A stretch of 64,000 bases of DNA from Bradyrhizobium sp. MOS002 (lineage in GTDB: Bacteria > Pseudomonadota > Alphaproteobacteria > Rhizobiales > Xanthobacteraceae). The DNA is taken from positions 1 through 64,000 of the forward strand of contig NZ_PYFX01000004.1 in NCBI RefSeq assembly GCF_003020115.1, given 5' to 3'. The position numbers and the translations under genes were made by a program. Below the pieces are notes generated by a model. It was not told the origin of the DNA and searched no databases. It saw only the letters and a program-made list of their open reading frames with translations. This document shows, piece after piece, positions 1-8,980 of this stretch (within the stretch, counting starts at the first letter, position 1; every line of letters starts with the position of its first letter).

Positions 1-665
1 TAGGCGCGGGCCTGGAATTTGCGATAGTGCAGATTTTCAGTTTGTGGCGGGTTGCCGCCCGCAAGCTCCGCCTCGAGCTTTGCAGCTTCCGTTTTCAGAT
101 CGATCCCCATCAATTTCGGCGCGACGAACGGCACGTACAGGAGGGTGAGGATGTAGCCGAGCACGTAGGTGACGGCGTAGCCGGCGGCGATATTGGCGTC
201 CTGCTGCTGCAGCACCTCTTTGGCTAGGCCGAGTTGGGATAGTGCGCCGGACGCGGTGCCGATGACTGAGGATTGCGTCAGGGCTCCCGCAGCAAGGCCC
301 GAAGCGGTGCCGGGACCGAGCGCGAACACATGGGCAAATGCGAGAACAATGATGAGGCCGGTACCACCAAGCACCAGCGCGAGCGCGACCTGAGCCAGGG
401 TCCGGATGCTCAGCGAGGCAAAGAACTCGGGTCCGGACCGGTAGCCGATCGTGAAGACGAACAGGCTGAAGAGAATGACCCTCAACAGGGAGGGGAACGT
501 GAAGGTGCCGAGCTGCCCGATGAGGACGGCAACGATGAGCGTGCACGCCGTTGTGCCGATCGAAAAGCCGCGGATCCGGACGCGACCAAGAATGGTGCCC
601 AGCGCGACCGACAGCAGCAGAAAGATTTCCGGAGCGGCGGAGATGATCCATCTGACCGTGCTCAT
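1..665 (-). CDS. AspT-family (aspartate:alanine exchanger-like) transporter, N-terminal part
   Basis: The gene starts at ATG 665 (MSTVRWIISAAPEIFLLL) and runs off the left edge, so only about 221 residues are seen. The visible part has five or six hydrophobic segments and the duplicated-family signature around GALTQSSVIGTASGAL. This corresponds to GSQTMSAAIGSAEQAI in the complete paralog at 6147-7847. After the first membrane block the chain turns hydrophilic (EAAKLEAELAGG), as expected where the central cytoplasmic RCK_C domains begin in AspT/YidE/YbjL proteins. It is transcribed away from a perfect FixK/FNR-type box at 721-734. The family exchanges amino acids or dicarboxylates across the inner membrane; the substrate here is unknown. 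Confidence 0.85.
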   Translation of the reverse strand, partial: MSTVRWIISAAPEIFLLLSVALGTILGRVRIRGFSIGTTACTLIVAVLIGQLGTFTFPSLLRVILFSLFVFTIGYRSGPEFFASLSIRTLAQVALALVLGGTGLIIVLAFAHVFALGPGTASGLAAGALTQSSVIGTASGALSQLGLAKEVLQQQDANIAAGYAVTYVLGYILTLLYVPFVAPKLMGIDLKTEAAKLEAELAGGNPPQTENLHYRKFQARA

Positions 666-720
666 GGCGCGTGCCCTCCAGCCATTTGCACCAAATCTGG
701 TTGGTGATAGCCGGCGATGC

Positions 721-734
721 TTGATCCAGATCAA
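721..734. promoter_or_regulatory. FixK/FNR-type box, perfect, between divergent genes
   Basis: TTGATCCAGATCAA is an exact TTGAT-N4-ATCAA palindrome, the consensus for FNR/Anr/FixK proteins. Its centre is about 63 bp from the exchanger start at 665 and 68 bp from the DUF1275 start at 796. A class II activator centred at -41.5 would therefore leave leaders of roughly 20-27 nt on either side. It could serve both directions. Confidence 0.75.
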
Positions 735-795
735 TCCTCGCGGTCGGCCTGCCACTTCCTGTTGAGCCGGAGGATTCCGAAGCCGACGTGGGGAC

Positions 796-1470
796 ATGAG
801 CGCGATGGATACCACCGTTGCTTCGTCGATACGCCGCGACGAAACGGTGCCGGTCGCGCTGTTGCTGGCCTTCGCGGGCGGCTATCTCGACGCCTATACG
901 TGGATCATCCACGGCGTCATGGCCAATGCCCAGACGGCAAATCTCGTGCTGCTTTGGGTCTATGGGTCGATCGGCGAATGGACGACAGCGCTTCACTTCG
1001 TCCCACCGATCGTTGCATTCGCGACCGGCATCGTGGCCGCGGCATGGCTGCGCCGCGCAGCCGGAGGGCGGGCCAGCCCGATCAGCACCCTGATCGAAAT
1101 CCTGCTGCTGGTCACCATCGGCATCCTGCACAATCGGCTGCCAGATCTTGCGGGAACGCTCGGTATCTCGTTCGTCGCCGCTATGCAGACCGCTATCTTC
1201 ACCAAGGTCGAAGGCCTTGCTTACAGCTCGGTGATGATTACCGGCAACATGCGACAGGCGATTGAAGGCGTGTTCACAGCGGTCTCCAGAGGCGGTTCGT
1301 CCCGGCGCGCCGGCGTCTTTGCGACGTTGTGCGCCACTTTCGGGCTTGGCGCCGCTGTTGGTGCCTTCGCGACCAAGCAGATCCCGAATCTGGCGCTGGG
1401 CATCCCCGTGATCGCGCTCCTGCTTGTGCTGTTGCGTTGCGAAAGTCCCGGCGACGAGGCTAGCCCATGA
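796..1470 (+). CDS. DUF1275 (YoaK-like) membrane protein
   Basis: This is a 224-residue integral membrane protein with about six hydrophobic segments. It carries the DUF1275 opening (LLLAFAGGYLDAYTWI) and the later family motif around VMITGNMRQ. The function of the family is not established. The start at 796 has a G-rich stretch very close upstream; an in-frame ATG at 805 is an alternative. The stop overlaps the start of the SulP gene by 4 nt (ATGA), so the two are co-transcribed. The promoter region holds the FixK/FNR-type box at 721-734. Confidence 0.85.
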   Translation: MSAMDTTVASSIRRDETVPVALLLAFAGGYLDAYTWIIHGVMANAQTANLVLLWVYGSIGEWTTALHFVPPIVAFATGIVAAAWLRRAAGGRASPISTLIEILLLVTIGILHNRLPDLAGTLGISFVAAMQTAIFTKVEGLAYSSVMITGNMRQAIEGVFTAVSRGGSSRRAGVFATLCATFGLGAAVGAFATKQIPNLALGIPVIALLLVLLRCESPGDEASP

Positions 1471-3176
1471 CCTCATCTGACCGCGGATCGCGCTGGACCT
1501 TCCTGTTTCCGCCCACAATCTGGCTGGCGCAGTATCACAGTTCCTGGCTGCGTTCGGACGCAATCGCCGGAATCACCCTCGCGGCTTACGCCATCCCCGT
1601 GTCACTGGCCTATGCGACGCTGGCGGGCCTGCCGCCCCAGATCGGCATCTACGGCTACATGCTCGGCGGCATCGGCTATGCGCTGCTCGGGTCGTCGCGC
1701 CAGCTTGCGGTCGGTCCGACCTCCGCGATCTCGTTGATGATTGCGGCAACGGTCGGGACGCTGTCCGGCGGAGACGCTGCGAAATACGCCGAGATCGCAA
1801 GCCTGGCTGCATGCGCGGTGGCGCTGCTGTGTCTGATCGCATGGTTGTTCAAACTCAGCGTTCTCGTCCGTCTGGTGAGCGACAGTATCCTGGTCGGCTT
1901 CAAGGCCGGCGCGGGACTCACCATCATGATGAGTCAGTTGCCGAGCCTGTTCGGCGTCGCCGGAGGTGGTCACAAGTTCTTCGATCGCGCCATCAAGCTC
2001 GCCGGCCAGCTCGGCGGCATCAATTGGCTGGTTCTGGCGATCGGAGCCATCGCGCTCTTCTTCCTGCTGGTGGGAGAGCGGCGGCTGCCGGGAAGGCCGG
2101 TCGGGCTCACGATCATGGCGTTGTCGATTGTCGGGGCGACACTGCTCGGCCTTCCGTCCCTTGGCGTGCCAGTTACCGGGATAATCCCGGAGGGATTGCC
2201 GGCGATCGGGTTACCGCGTTTTGGCCTGTTGGAGCCAGACGAGCTCTTCCCGCTGGCGGCGGGATGCGTGCTCCTGGCCTATATCGAAGGCGTCTCCGCC
2301 GCCCGTAGCTTTGCTGCCAAACACGGCTATGCGCTCGATGTCCGGCAGGAGTTTTTGGGGCTGGGCGCGGCGAACCTCGTTACCGCCTTCGGCCACGGCT
2401 ATCCCGTGGCCGGCGGGCTGTCGCAATCCGCGGTCAACGACAATGCCGGAGCGCGCACGCCGCTGGCCCTGGTGATCTGCTCGGTGACGCTTGCGCTATG
2501 CCTGCTGTTCTTCACGGGGCTTTTGACGAACCTGCCCAAGGCAGTGCTTGCGGCGATCGTCTTTGCCGCCGTCTACAGGCTGGTGGACATCCGCGCGCTG
2601 TTGCGGATGTGGCAAGTCAGCCGCATCGACTTTTATGCCGCGGCGATTGCGCTGCTGGCCGTGTTGCTCCTGGGGATCCTGCAAGGTGTCCTGCTGGCAG
2701 CCATTGCGTCGATCGTTCTGCTGCTGGCGCGGGCCTCGCGTCCGAATGTCGCGTTCCTCGGCCGGCTCCCCGGTACCGGCCGTTACTCCGATAATGCGAG
2801 GCATGAAGGCGTCGAGCCATTGGCCGGCATCATCGCGTTTCGACCCGAAGCCTCGCTGCTCTACATCAATGCTGAAACGATCCTGGAAACGGTGTTAGGC
2901 ACCTTGCCGCTATCGGTCGGCGTCAAGCTGGTCGTCTGCGATCTGTCAGCATCGCCCTACATCGATATGGCCGGCGCGCGCATGTTGCATGATCTCTATG
3001 ACGAACTCGCCTCCCGAAATATCGCCTTCCGCATTGTCGGCGCGCACGCGCAATTGCGCGATCTGCTGCGGGCTGAGGGGCTGGCGGAAAAGACCGACAG
3101 CGGGGCGTGGCTTCGTTCGGTCGACAGCGTGCTCGGGGAAAGCATGACCGGGCAACCGTCTGATCCCAAACCCTAG
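1467..3176 (+). CDS. SulP/SLC26-family anion transporter with STAS domain
   Basis: This 569-residue protein has the SulP core of 12-14 membrane segments (about residues 15-410), opening with a typical AYAIPVSLAYATLAGLPPQ. It ends with a cytoplasmic STAS domain (about 440-555, VVCDLSASPYIDMAGARML). SulP proteins take up sulfate, bicarbonate or dicarboxylates, usually by proton or sodium symport, and the sequence does not fix the substrate. It is translationally coupled to the DUF1275 gene. Co-expression with a decarboxylase region makes bicarbonate or dicarboxylate at least as plausible as sulfate, but this is inference. Confidence 0.92.
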   Translation: MTSSDRGSRWTFLFPPTIWLAQYHSSWLRSDAIAGITLAAYAIPVSLAYATLAGLPPQIGIYGYMLGGIGYALLGSSRQLAVGPTSAISLMIAATVGTLSGGDAAKYAEIASLAACAVALLCLIAWLFKLSVLVRLVSDSILVGFKAGAGLTIMMSQLPSLFGVAGGGHKFFDRAIKLAGQLGGINWLVLAIGAIALFFLLVGERRLPGRPVGLTIMALSIVGATLLGLPSLGVPVTGIIPEGLPAIGLPRFGLLEPDELFPLAAGCVLLAYIEGVSAARSFAAKHGYALDVRQEFLGLGAANLVTAFGHGYPVAGGLSQSAVNDNAGARTPLALVICSVTLALCLLFFTGLLTNLPKAVLAAIVFAAVYRLVDIRALLRMWQVSRIDFYAAAIALLAVLLLGILQGVLLAAIASIVLLLARASRPNVAFLGRLPGTGRYSDNARHEGVEPLAGIIAFRPEASLLYINAETILETVLGTLPLSVGVKLVVCDLSASPYIDMAGARMLHDLYDELASRNIAFRIVGAHAQLRDLLRAEGLAEKTDSGAWLRSVDSVLGESMTGQPSDPKP

Positions 3177-3303
3177 GATCCAGCAACTTATTGGCTGGTC
3201 GGCTCTGATGCGATCTCAACATCGTCCTCGATCGGTCACGCGGCAGCGCTTTGGACGATGTCGCACCACAAATCATGCCGGGCGTCTTCAAGATGCTCGA
3301 CCC

Positions 3304-3317
3304 TTGACTTGGATCAA
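3304..3317. promoter_or_regulatory. FixK/FNR-type box upstream of the decarboxylase operon
   Basis: TTGACTTGGATCAA fits TTGA-N6-TCAA and deviates from the strict TTGAT-N4-ATCAA only at the fifth base. Its centre is about 69 bp upstream of the decarboxylase ATG at 3380. Activation at -41.5 would give a leader of roughly 28 nt. There is no other gene between the box and the decarboxylase. Confidence 0.72.
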
Positions 3318-3379
3318 TAGACCGAGGTGACCGGGCATCACGATCCTAGCTGTGACGTCGCAAAGATCCGGAGAGAGAC

Positions 3380-6133
3380 ATGTCCAAGGACGCCAAGGCT
3401 GCAGAAAAGCGCATCGATCAGTTCATTTCCGGGCCCGGCGGACGGGCGGATGACTGGCGCGATCTGGTCGAGGCAGCCAAGGCGTGGGCGCGCGGCGGCG
3501 ACCGCACGAAGTACGATGCGGCGCTGGCTGATCTTTCCGTCATCGAAGAGTTTCATGGCTATCCCGGCCTCCAATTGATGGCAGCGTTGAGGGAAGCCGC
3601 CTCGGCCGGAGATGCGGCAGGTTCACTCGGCCTTGCGACGCGCATCACGCAGGCCCTGATGACGAGGTCCTTCCGCCAGCACGCCGGCGACTGGGATCCC
3701 AAGGACGACGGCAGTGATGCCTCGCCCGAGCTGGTGCCCTCGACTTTCGGAACGCATGGGGGCCATCGGCCCTATTTCGAAACACTGATTGTCACCGGCG
3801 TGTCTTCAAACCACTGGCCGGCGCTCGCCGCCGAATGGCGTAAGCTGCGCCGCCCGGTTGACTCTTTCGTATATGAGCCGGTGATCGTCGGCACCCTCGA
3901 AGACGCCTTCTGCGCGACGATGCTCAATCCCAACATCGCGGCCGTCGTCATCAATGAAGGGTTCGGGCTGCGTTCGCGTCACGACGCGCCGATCCTGCGG
4001 ACCATGACGGCCGGTGCAGGCCTCAATGACGAGGCCGACGCGTCCGCGCTCCGGCTCGCGCACATCATCAAGCGGGTACGTCCGGAGCTTGACATCTATC
4101 TGATGTCCAATCGTGACGTCGAGAAAATGGCTGGAGACCCCGAGGCCAACGTGGTTCGGCGGATATTCTACTCCATCGAAGAGCTCCTCGAGCTCCATCT
4201 CTCGATCCTCGAAGGCATCCAGGACCGCTTCGACACGCCGTTCTTTGACAATCTCAAGAAATACGCACAACGCCCGATCGGAACGTTCCACGCGCTGCCG
4301 ATCGCGCGCGGGAAATCTGTGTTCAGGTCCGACTGGATCCGCGATATGGGTGAATTCTACGGCTTGAACCTGTTCCTGGCCGAGAGCAGCGCGACCACCG
4401 GCGGCCTCGACAGCTTGCTGGAGCCGACCGGCACCATCAAGAAGGCGCAGGACAAGGCGGCGCGGGCGCTCGGCGCGGATCGCGTGTTCTTCGTGACCAA
4501 CGGCACCTCGACCTCGAACAAGATGGCAGTTCAGGCGCTGCTCGGGCCGGGCGACATCGCGATCGTCGATCGCAACTGTCACAAGTCGCACCACTACGGC
4601 ATGGTGCTGGCCGGCGCCCAGCCGATCTACGTCGAAGCGTTTCCGATGACCGAGTATTCGATGTACGGCGCCGTGCCACTGAAGACCATCAAGCAGGCGC
4701 TGCTGAATGCGCGGGCCGATGGTCGGCTGGACCGCGTCAAAATGCTCGACCTGACCAACTGTACCTTCGACGGCCACATCTACAACACCCGCCGGGTGAT
4801 GGAGGAATGTCTCGCGATCAAGCCGGATTTGATCTTCCTGTGGGACGAAGCCTGGTTCGGCTTCGCGCGCTTCTCTCCGTTCTTGCGTCGGCGCACCGCG
4901 ATGGGCGCTGCCAACGAAATCGAAACCTGGATGCATGATCCGAAGTCAGTCGCAGCCTACGAGAAGCAGCAGGCCGAACTCGGCAAGTCGCCGTCGGACG
5001 AGACGTTGCTGAAGGCCCGGCTGATCCCGGATCCGCGTCTGATCCGCTTGCGCGTCTACCAGACCAACTCGACCCACAAGTCGATGTCGGCGATCCGGCA
5101 GGGCTCGATGCTGTCGGTCAAGGACGTCGAATTCCACACCGTCGAGCAGCAGTTCAAGGAAGCGGTGTTCACGCACGCGTCGACCAGCCCGAACCAGCAG
5201 CTCATCGCCAGCCTCGACGTCTCACGTCGGCAGATGGAGCTCGAGGGCTACGGTCTAGTGGCCAACGCGATCGAAATCGCGTTCGCGATCCGCAAGGCGG
5301 TCAACAGCAATCCGCTGATCTCGAAATACTTCCGGATTCTTGGCGCGGATGCGATGGTGCCGGCGCAATACCGCCAAAGCGGCTTCACCGACTATCTCGC
5401 AACAGGTATGAACTGGGCGAACGTCCTGAAGAGCCTGGACGACGACGAATTCTGCCTTGATCCGACCCGCATGACCCTGGTGTGTGGCACCGCAGGTTAC
5501 GACGGCACGCAGTTCAAGGGCATCCTTGCCAATGACTATAATATCCAGATCAACAAGACGTCGCGCAACTCGGTGTTGTTCCAGTCGAATATCAACAACA
5601 CCCGCAGCGACGTCGCTCATCTGGTGAGGGTGCTGGCCGAGATCGCGGGAGAGGTCGACCGCGGCCTGGTTCAGGGCGGCGCCAATGCGAAGAAGACCTT
5701 CGAGGCGCGGGTCAAGAGCCTGATGACCGATGTGCCCGATCTGCCGAACTTCTCGCACTTCCACGACAGTTTCCGCGGCGATGCCGGCACCAAGACCAAC
5801 GAGGGCGACATCCGTAGCGGCTTCTATTCGGCCTATGACGCAGCGGGATGCGAATATATCCGGCTCGGCGATTCCGAGATCGACCGTCGCCTGAAGGCCG
5901 GTCCGGACCTCGTCTCGGCGAGTTTCGTGATCCCGTATCCGCCGGGCTTTCCGATCATGGTGCCGGGACAGGTCATCACCCAGGAGACCATCGACTTCAT
6001 GCGAAAGCTCGATGTGAAGGAAATCCACGGCTACGACGCCAAGGAAGGCCTGAAGCTCGTACGCGCCGAAGCTCTGGCGAAAATCGGCCGGCCCAAGCCC
6101 GGTGCGACGCCGAAGCTGAAGGCCGCATCATAG
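3380..6133 (+). CDS. Large PLP-dependent Orn/Lys/Arg-type amino acid decarboxylase
   Basis: This 917-residue fold-type I PLP enzyme carries the Orn/Lys/Arg decarboxylase signature at QTNSTHKSMSAIRQGSM, with K567 as the expected Schiff-base lysine. D489 in LWDEAWFGF is the expected pyridine-nitrogen aspartate. A receiver-like wing domain (about 130-250, with HIIKRVRPELDIYLMSN) precedes the PLP core, and a family C-terminal domain follows (SFVIPYPPGFPIMVPGQ, about 850-870). It is roughly 160-200 residues longer than the E. coli inducible decarboxylases, mainly at the N-terminus. The next gene, 13 nt downstream, is an AspT-type exchanger, which suggests a decarboxylation/antiport pair. Substrate unknown: lysine, arginine, ornithine and aspartate are all open. 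Confidence 0.9.
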   Translation: MSKDAKAAEKRIDQFISGPGGRADDWRDLVEAAKAWARGGDRTKYDAALADLSVIEEFHGYPGLQLMAALREAASAGDAAGSLGLATRITQALMTRSFRQHAGDWDPKDDGSDASPELVPSTFGTHGGHRPYFETLIVTGVSSNHWPALAAEWRKLRRPVDSFVYEPVIVGTLEDAFCATMLNPNIAAVVINEGFGLRSRHDAPILRTMTAGAGLNDEADASALRLAHIIKRVRPELDIYLMSNRDVEKMAGDPEANVVRRIFYSIEELLELHLSILEGIQDRFDTPFFDNLKKYAQRPIGTFHALPIARGKSVFRSDWIRDMGEFYGLNLFLAESSATTGGLDSLLEPTGTIKKAQDKAARALGADRVFFVTNGTSTSNKMAVQALLGPGDIAIVDRNCHKSHHYGMVLAGAQPIYVEAFPMTEYSMYGAVPLKTIKQALLNARADGRLDRVKMLDLTNCTFDGHIYNTRRVMEECLAIKPDLIFLWDEAWFGFARFSPFLRRRTAMGAANEIETWMHDPKSVAAYEKQQAELGKSPSDETLLKARLIPDPRLIRLRVYQTNSTHKSMSAIRQGSMLSVKDVEFHTVEQQFKEAVFTHASTSPNQQLIASLDVSRRQMELEGYGLVANAIEIAFAIRKAVNSNPLISKYFRILGADAMVPAQYRQSGFTDYLATGMNWANVLKSLDDDEFCLDPTRMTLVCGTAGYDGTQFKGILANDYNIQINKTSRNSVLFQSNINNTRSDVAHLVRVLAEIAGEVDRGLVQGGANAKKTFEARVKSLMTDVPDLPNFSHFHDSFRGDAGTKTNEGDIRSGFYSAYDAAGCEYIRLGDSEIDRRLKAGPDLVSASFVIPYPPGFPIMVPGQVITQETIDFMRKLDVKEIHGYDAKEGLKLVRAEALAKIGRPKPGATPKLKAAS

Positions 6134-6146
6134 ATAGGGGACGACC

Positions 6147-7847
6147 ATGCTAGGGTTTTTCACATTCTTGCAGCAGAATCCGTTTCTGTTGCTGTTCTTT
6201 GTCGTCGGGCTCGCCGTCTGGATCGGCCGGGCCAGCATCAAGGGTTACGGCCTCGGCATGGTCGCCGGTGCCATCGTGGTCGGCGCCGGCCTGGCAGTCT
6301 GGGCTTCGAGCTACGGCGTGAAGCTTGAGCTGAATAACTTCGCCAAGAGCCTGTTCTACTACCTCTTCATGTACGGCGTCGGCTTGCGCGTGGGACCGTC
6401 CTTCATCAACAGCCTGAGGGGTGACGGTATCAAATTCGTGCTCCTGGCGGTGGTGTCGAGTGTCCTCGGTTTGGCGCTTGTCGTTATTCTTTCAAAGCTC
6501 TTCGCGCTGCCAATCGGCGCCGCCGGCGGCATGCTGGCGGGGTCGCAGACCATGTCGGCCGCGATCGGTTCGGCCGAGCAGGCGATCACCTCAGGTGTCG
6601 TCAAGCTTCCTGACGGCATGAAGCCCGAGGACGCGACGGGCATGATCGCGCTGTCCTACGGCATCACTTATATCTGGGGCACCGTCGGCATCATCCTGAT
6701 CTGCAAATATCTCCCGCGCTGGTGGGGTGTCGACGCCAAGGCGGCGGCCAAGCAGTACGAGCAGGAGTTCGGCGTCAAGGATCTCGAAGGCGGCGGCCTG
6801 ACCGGCTATCGGCAGTTCGGTCTGCGAGCCTATCGGCTCGAAAATCCGGCCCAAGTCGGCATGAGCATCGCCAAATTCCGCACGATCAACCCGGAATACC
6901 GTATCGTCAACGTGGTGCGAGGCGGTCAGCCGATGGGAGCCGATCCCGACGTGGTGCTGCAAAAGGGAGACCTCGTCGCGCTTGGTGGCGCGACCGAGCA
7001 TCTGACCGACAAGATGGGACTGATTGGCCCCGAGGTTGCCGACGCCAAGGCGCTCGGCATTCCCATGGACCAGGCCGATATCCTCGTCACCAACAAGGAG
7101 ATGGTCGGACGCACCTTCGAATCCTTCCGCGAGACGGCGATTGCCGGTCAGTTGCAGGTCACCAAGGTCGAGCGCGGCGGCGTGCAGATCCCGGCCGGTC
7201 TCAAGACCGAGCTGGAGCGGATGGATATCGTCTCCGTTGTCGGCCTCAAATCGGCCGTCAACGAACTCGGCGAAATGTGGGGACGCATTGCGCGGACCAA
7301 CACCTCGACCGATCTCTTGACGCTCGCCGCCGGTATGATCATCGGCTTCCTGATCGGGATGATCGAATTTCCAGCCTTCGGCGCTAAGATCGGCCTCGGA
7401 AACGCCGGCGGTCTGTTGCTATCGGGGGTGATCGTCTCGTCGCTGGTTTCCCGGCTCCGCTTCTTCGGCAATACGCCGAACGCGGCGCGCAACGTGCTGG
7501 AGGATCTCGGCCTCGTGGTCTTCGTCGCCATCGTCGGTATCAATGCGGGCGCGGGACTCTTGGCGCAACTCACGGGGGCGGTTGCCTTGAAGATTTTCGT
7601 CGCCGGCTTCATCGCCTGCACGATTCCGCCATTCATCGTCTGGGCGATCGGTTTCCACGTCTTCAAGATCAATCCGGCCGTGCTGATGGGCGGCGTTGCC
7701 GGGGCGCGGTCTCACTCGGGGCCGTGCCGCGAAGCCGCGGTGGAGATCCAGAGCTCCGTGCCGTGGATCGGCTTCCCGGTCGGCTACGCCGTGTCGGGCA
7801 TCCTGCTCACCGTGTTCGGCTACTTCGCGATGATCCTGGCGCAATAG
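6147..7847 (+). CDS. AspT-family exchanger (aspartate:alanine antiporter type)
   Basis: This 566-residue protein has the full AspT/YidE/YbjL layout. A membrane block (about 10-190) is followed by two RCK_C/TrkA_C-like cytoplasmic domains (about 210-380, containing LRAYRLENPAQVGMSIAKF and KEMVGRTFESFRE), then a second membrane block (about 390-566). Both internal-repeat signatures are present: GSQTMSAAIGSAEQAI and GGVAGARSHSGP. It lies 13 nt after the decarboxylase and is surely co-transcribed with it. In Tetragenococcus, AspT with aspartate decarboxylase generates proton-motive force by exchanging substrate for product. Here the partner is a different PLP decarboxylase family, so the exchanged pair is unknown. 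Confidence 0.9.
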   Translation: MLGFFTFLQQNPFLLLFFVVGLAVWIGRASIKGYGLGMVAGAIVVGAGLAVWASSYGVKLELNNFAKSLFYYLFMYGVGLRVGPSFINSLRGDGIKFVLLAVVSSVLGLALVVILSKLFALPIGAAGGMLAGSQTMSAAIGSAEQAITSGVVKLPDGMKPEDATGMIALSYGITYIWGTVGIILICKYLPRWWGVDAKAAAKQYEQEFGVKDLEGGGLTGYRQFGLRAYRLENPAQVGMSIAKFRTINPEYRIVNVVRGGQPMGADPDVVLQKGDLVALGGATEHLTDKMGLIGPEVADAKALGIPMDQADILVTNKEMVGRTFESFRETAIAGQLQVTKVERGGVQIPAGLKTELERMDIVSVVGLKSAVNELGEMWGRIARTNTSTDLLTLAAGMIIGFLIGMIEFPAFGAKIGLGNAGGLLLSGVIVSSLVSRLRFFGNTPNAARNVLEDLGLVVFVAIVGINAGAGLLAQLTGAVALKIFVAGFIACTIPPFIVWAIGFHVFKINPAVLMGGVAGARSHSGPCREAAVEIQSSVPWIGFPVGYAVSGILLTVFGYFAMILAQ

Positions 7848-7878
7848 CTCGGCATCACAACCAGAGGAAACGAATATC

Positions 7879-8316
7879 ATGAGAAAAATCGCCATCTGCG
7901 CCGTCCTGGCCGCCGCGGTTGCAAGCGTCGCCGGTTTCAGCACACCATCGCGTGCCGAGACCGGCCAGGTCGCCGTGGTCTTCACCAAGGGCGGATTCAT
8001 CGTCGGCGTCGGTGGCGGCGAGGGCGTTCTGCTGCTGCGGGGCCACAAATATCCCTTCACCGTCTCGGGCATGAGTGTCGGCTTCACGATCGGCGCATCG
8101 ACCACCAAGTTGGTCGGCCGCGCCCTCAACCTGAGGGGGCCAGAGTCGATCGAAGGCTCCTATGCGGTGGGCGGGGCGGGCGGTGCCATCGCCGCCGGCG
8201 CAGGAGCCGTTCAGCTGCAGAACGGCAACGGCGTGATCCTGCAGCTTAGCGGACCGAAAGTCGGAGCCGAGCTGTCAGCTGCTGTGGGGGGCGTGACCAT
8301 AAACTTGAAGCGGTAG
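7879..8316 (+). CDS. Small secreted glycine-rich protein, paralog of the 16304-16780 product
   Basis: The 145-residue product starts with a classical signal peptide (MRKIAICAVLAAAVASVAG, cleavage likely near SRAE). The mature part is rich in Gly, Val and Ala, with alternating patterns suggesting a beta structure: KGGFIVGVGGGEGVLLLRG, then KYPFTVSGMSVGFTIGAS, then QLSGPKVGAELSAAVGGV. It aligns along its whole length with the product at 16304-16780. The pattern recalls DUF1134/EipA-type periplasmic proteins, but I cannot confirm the family. It follows the exchanger by 31 nt, with AGAGGAAA as ribosome site, and probably belongs to the same FixK-box operon. Confidence 0.8.
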   Translation: MRKIAICAVLAAAVASVAGFSTPSRAETGQVAVVFTKGGFIVGVGGGEGVLLLRGHKYPFTVSGMSVGFTIGASTTKLVGRALNLRGPESIEGSYAVGGAGGAIAAGAGAVQLQNGNGVILQLSGPKVGAELSAAVGGVTINLKR

Positions 8317-8354
8317 AGCGGCAGTCGCGCCGCTTCAGCGGTCGCGCCGCTCTA
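8314..8354. terminator. Long nested hairpin after the decarboxylase operon
   Basis: TAGAGCGGC (8314-8322, including the stop codon) pairs with GCCGCTCTA (8346-8354). An inner stem CCGCT-tc-AGCGG (8330-8341) lies inside it. There is no T-run, so this may be a transcript-stabilising or Rho-assisted structure rather than a classical terminator. Confidence 0.5.
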
Positions 8355-8494
8355 GCTTGAATGGCGGCTGCTTCTCTCAAGCACGTAAGTCAGGGAAGCG
8401 GCCGCAAATCAGCGTCAGGGTCGGGGGCCAACCGCGTTTCGCGAGGCATCATCGAAAAGCGGATCACGGCACCAATATCCAGGGAGGACATGCC

Positions 8495-8974
8495 ATGCTT
8501 CGTTATCTCCTAGCTCTCATTGCGGCCTTCGTTCTACTGACCGCCACGCTCATTCCCGATGATGCCTACGCCCGCCGCGGAGGCGGCGGTGGTGGCGGCT
8601 ATCGCGGCGGTGGAGGGGGCATGCGCGCCGGAGGCTTCCACGGTGGTGGCTATCGCGGCGGCGGGATGCACGCCGGGCGGATCCATGGCGGCGGTGGGCG
8701 CCATTACGCAGGCGGTCCGCGGCCAAGCCACCCGATCGCCGGCCGTCCGGGTCGTCCTGGCCGTCCAGGTTACCCCGTCGCGGGTCGTCCCGGCCGTCCG
8801 ATCGCTGGTTATCCCGGTGGCGGCTACTATCCCCGCTACGGCTACCGCGGCGCTGCTTACGGTGCTGCCGTCGGTGCGGCCGCCGTGGGAGCCTACGGGT
8901 ATTACAACAACTACAACGGTTGTTATCAGGACACGTACGGCAACTGGGTCTGTCCCAACCAATATCCATACTGA
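8495..8974 (+). CDS. Secreted Gly/Arg/Tyr-rich low-complexity protein
   Basis: The start at 8495 is chosen because AGGGAGGA lies 6 nt upstream and the product then opens with a good signal peptide (MLRYLLALIAAFVLLTATLIP). The mature 135 or so residues are low complexity: first RGGGGGGGYRGGGGG-type repeats, then a GRPGRPGRPGYPVAGRPGRP stretch, then YYPRYGYRGAAYGAAVGAAA. The end contains a pair of cysteines (YNGCYQDTYGNWVCPNQ). Such proteins are common in Bradyrhizobium envelopes and have no assigned function. It is separated from the preceding operon by the hairpin at 8314-8354. Confidence 0.8.
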   Translation: MLRYLLALIAAFVLLTATLIPDDAYARRGGGGGGGYRGGGGGMRAGGFHGGGYRGGGMHAGRIHGGGGRHYAGGPRPSHPIAGRPGRPGRPGYPVAGRPGRPIAGYPGGGYYPRYGYRGAAYGAAVGAAAVGAYGYYNNYNGCYQDTYGNWVCPNQYPY

Positions 8975-8980
8975 GGGAGT

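Noticed and set aside
37..1563. Long minus-strand open frame of about 508 codons opposite DUF1275 and SulP
   Set aside because: The product is Arg/Gly/Asp-rich low-quality sequence without family motifs. The true minus-strand gene here is the exchanger beginning at 665 in another frame, and the plus strand carries recognisable genes.
3806..6028. Long minus-strand frames opposite the decarboxylase
   Set aside because: They are antisense reflections of a strongly biased GC-rich gene. They have no ribosome sites or recognisable domains.
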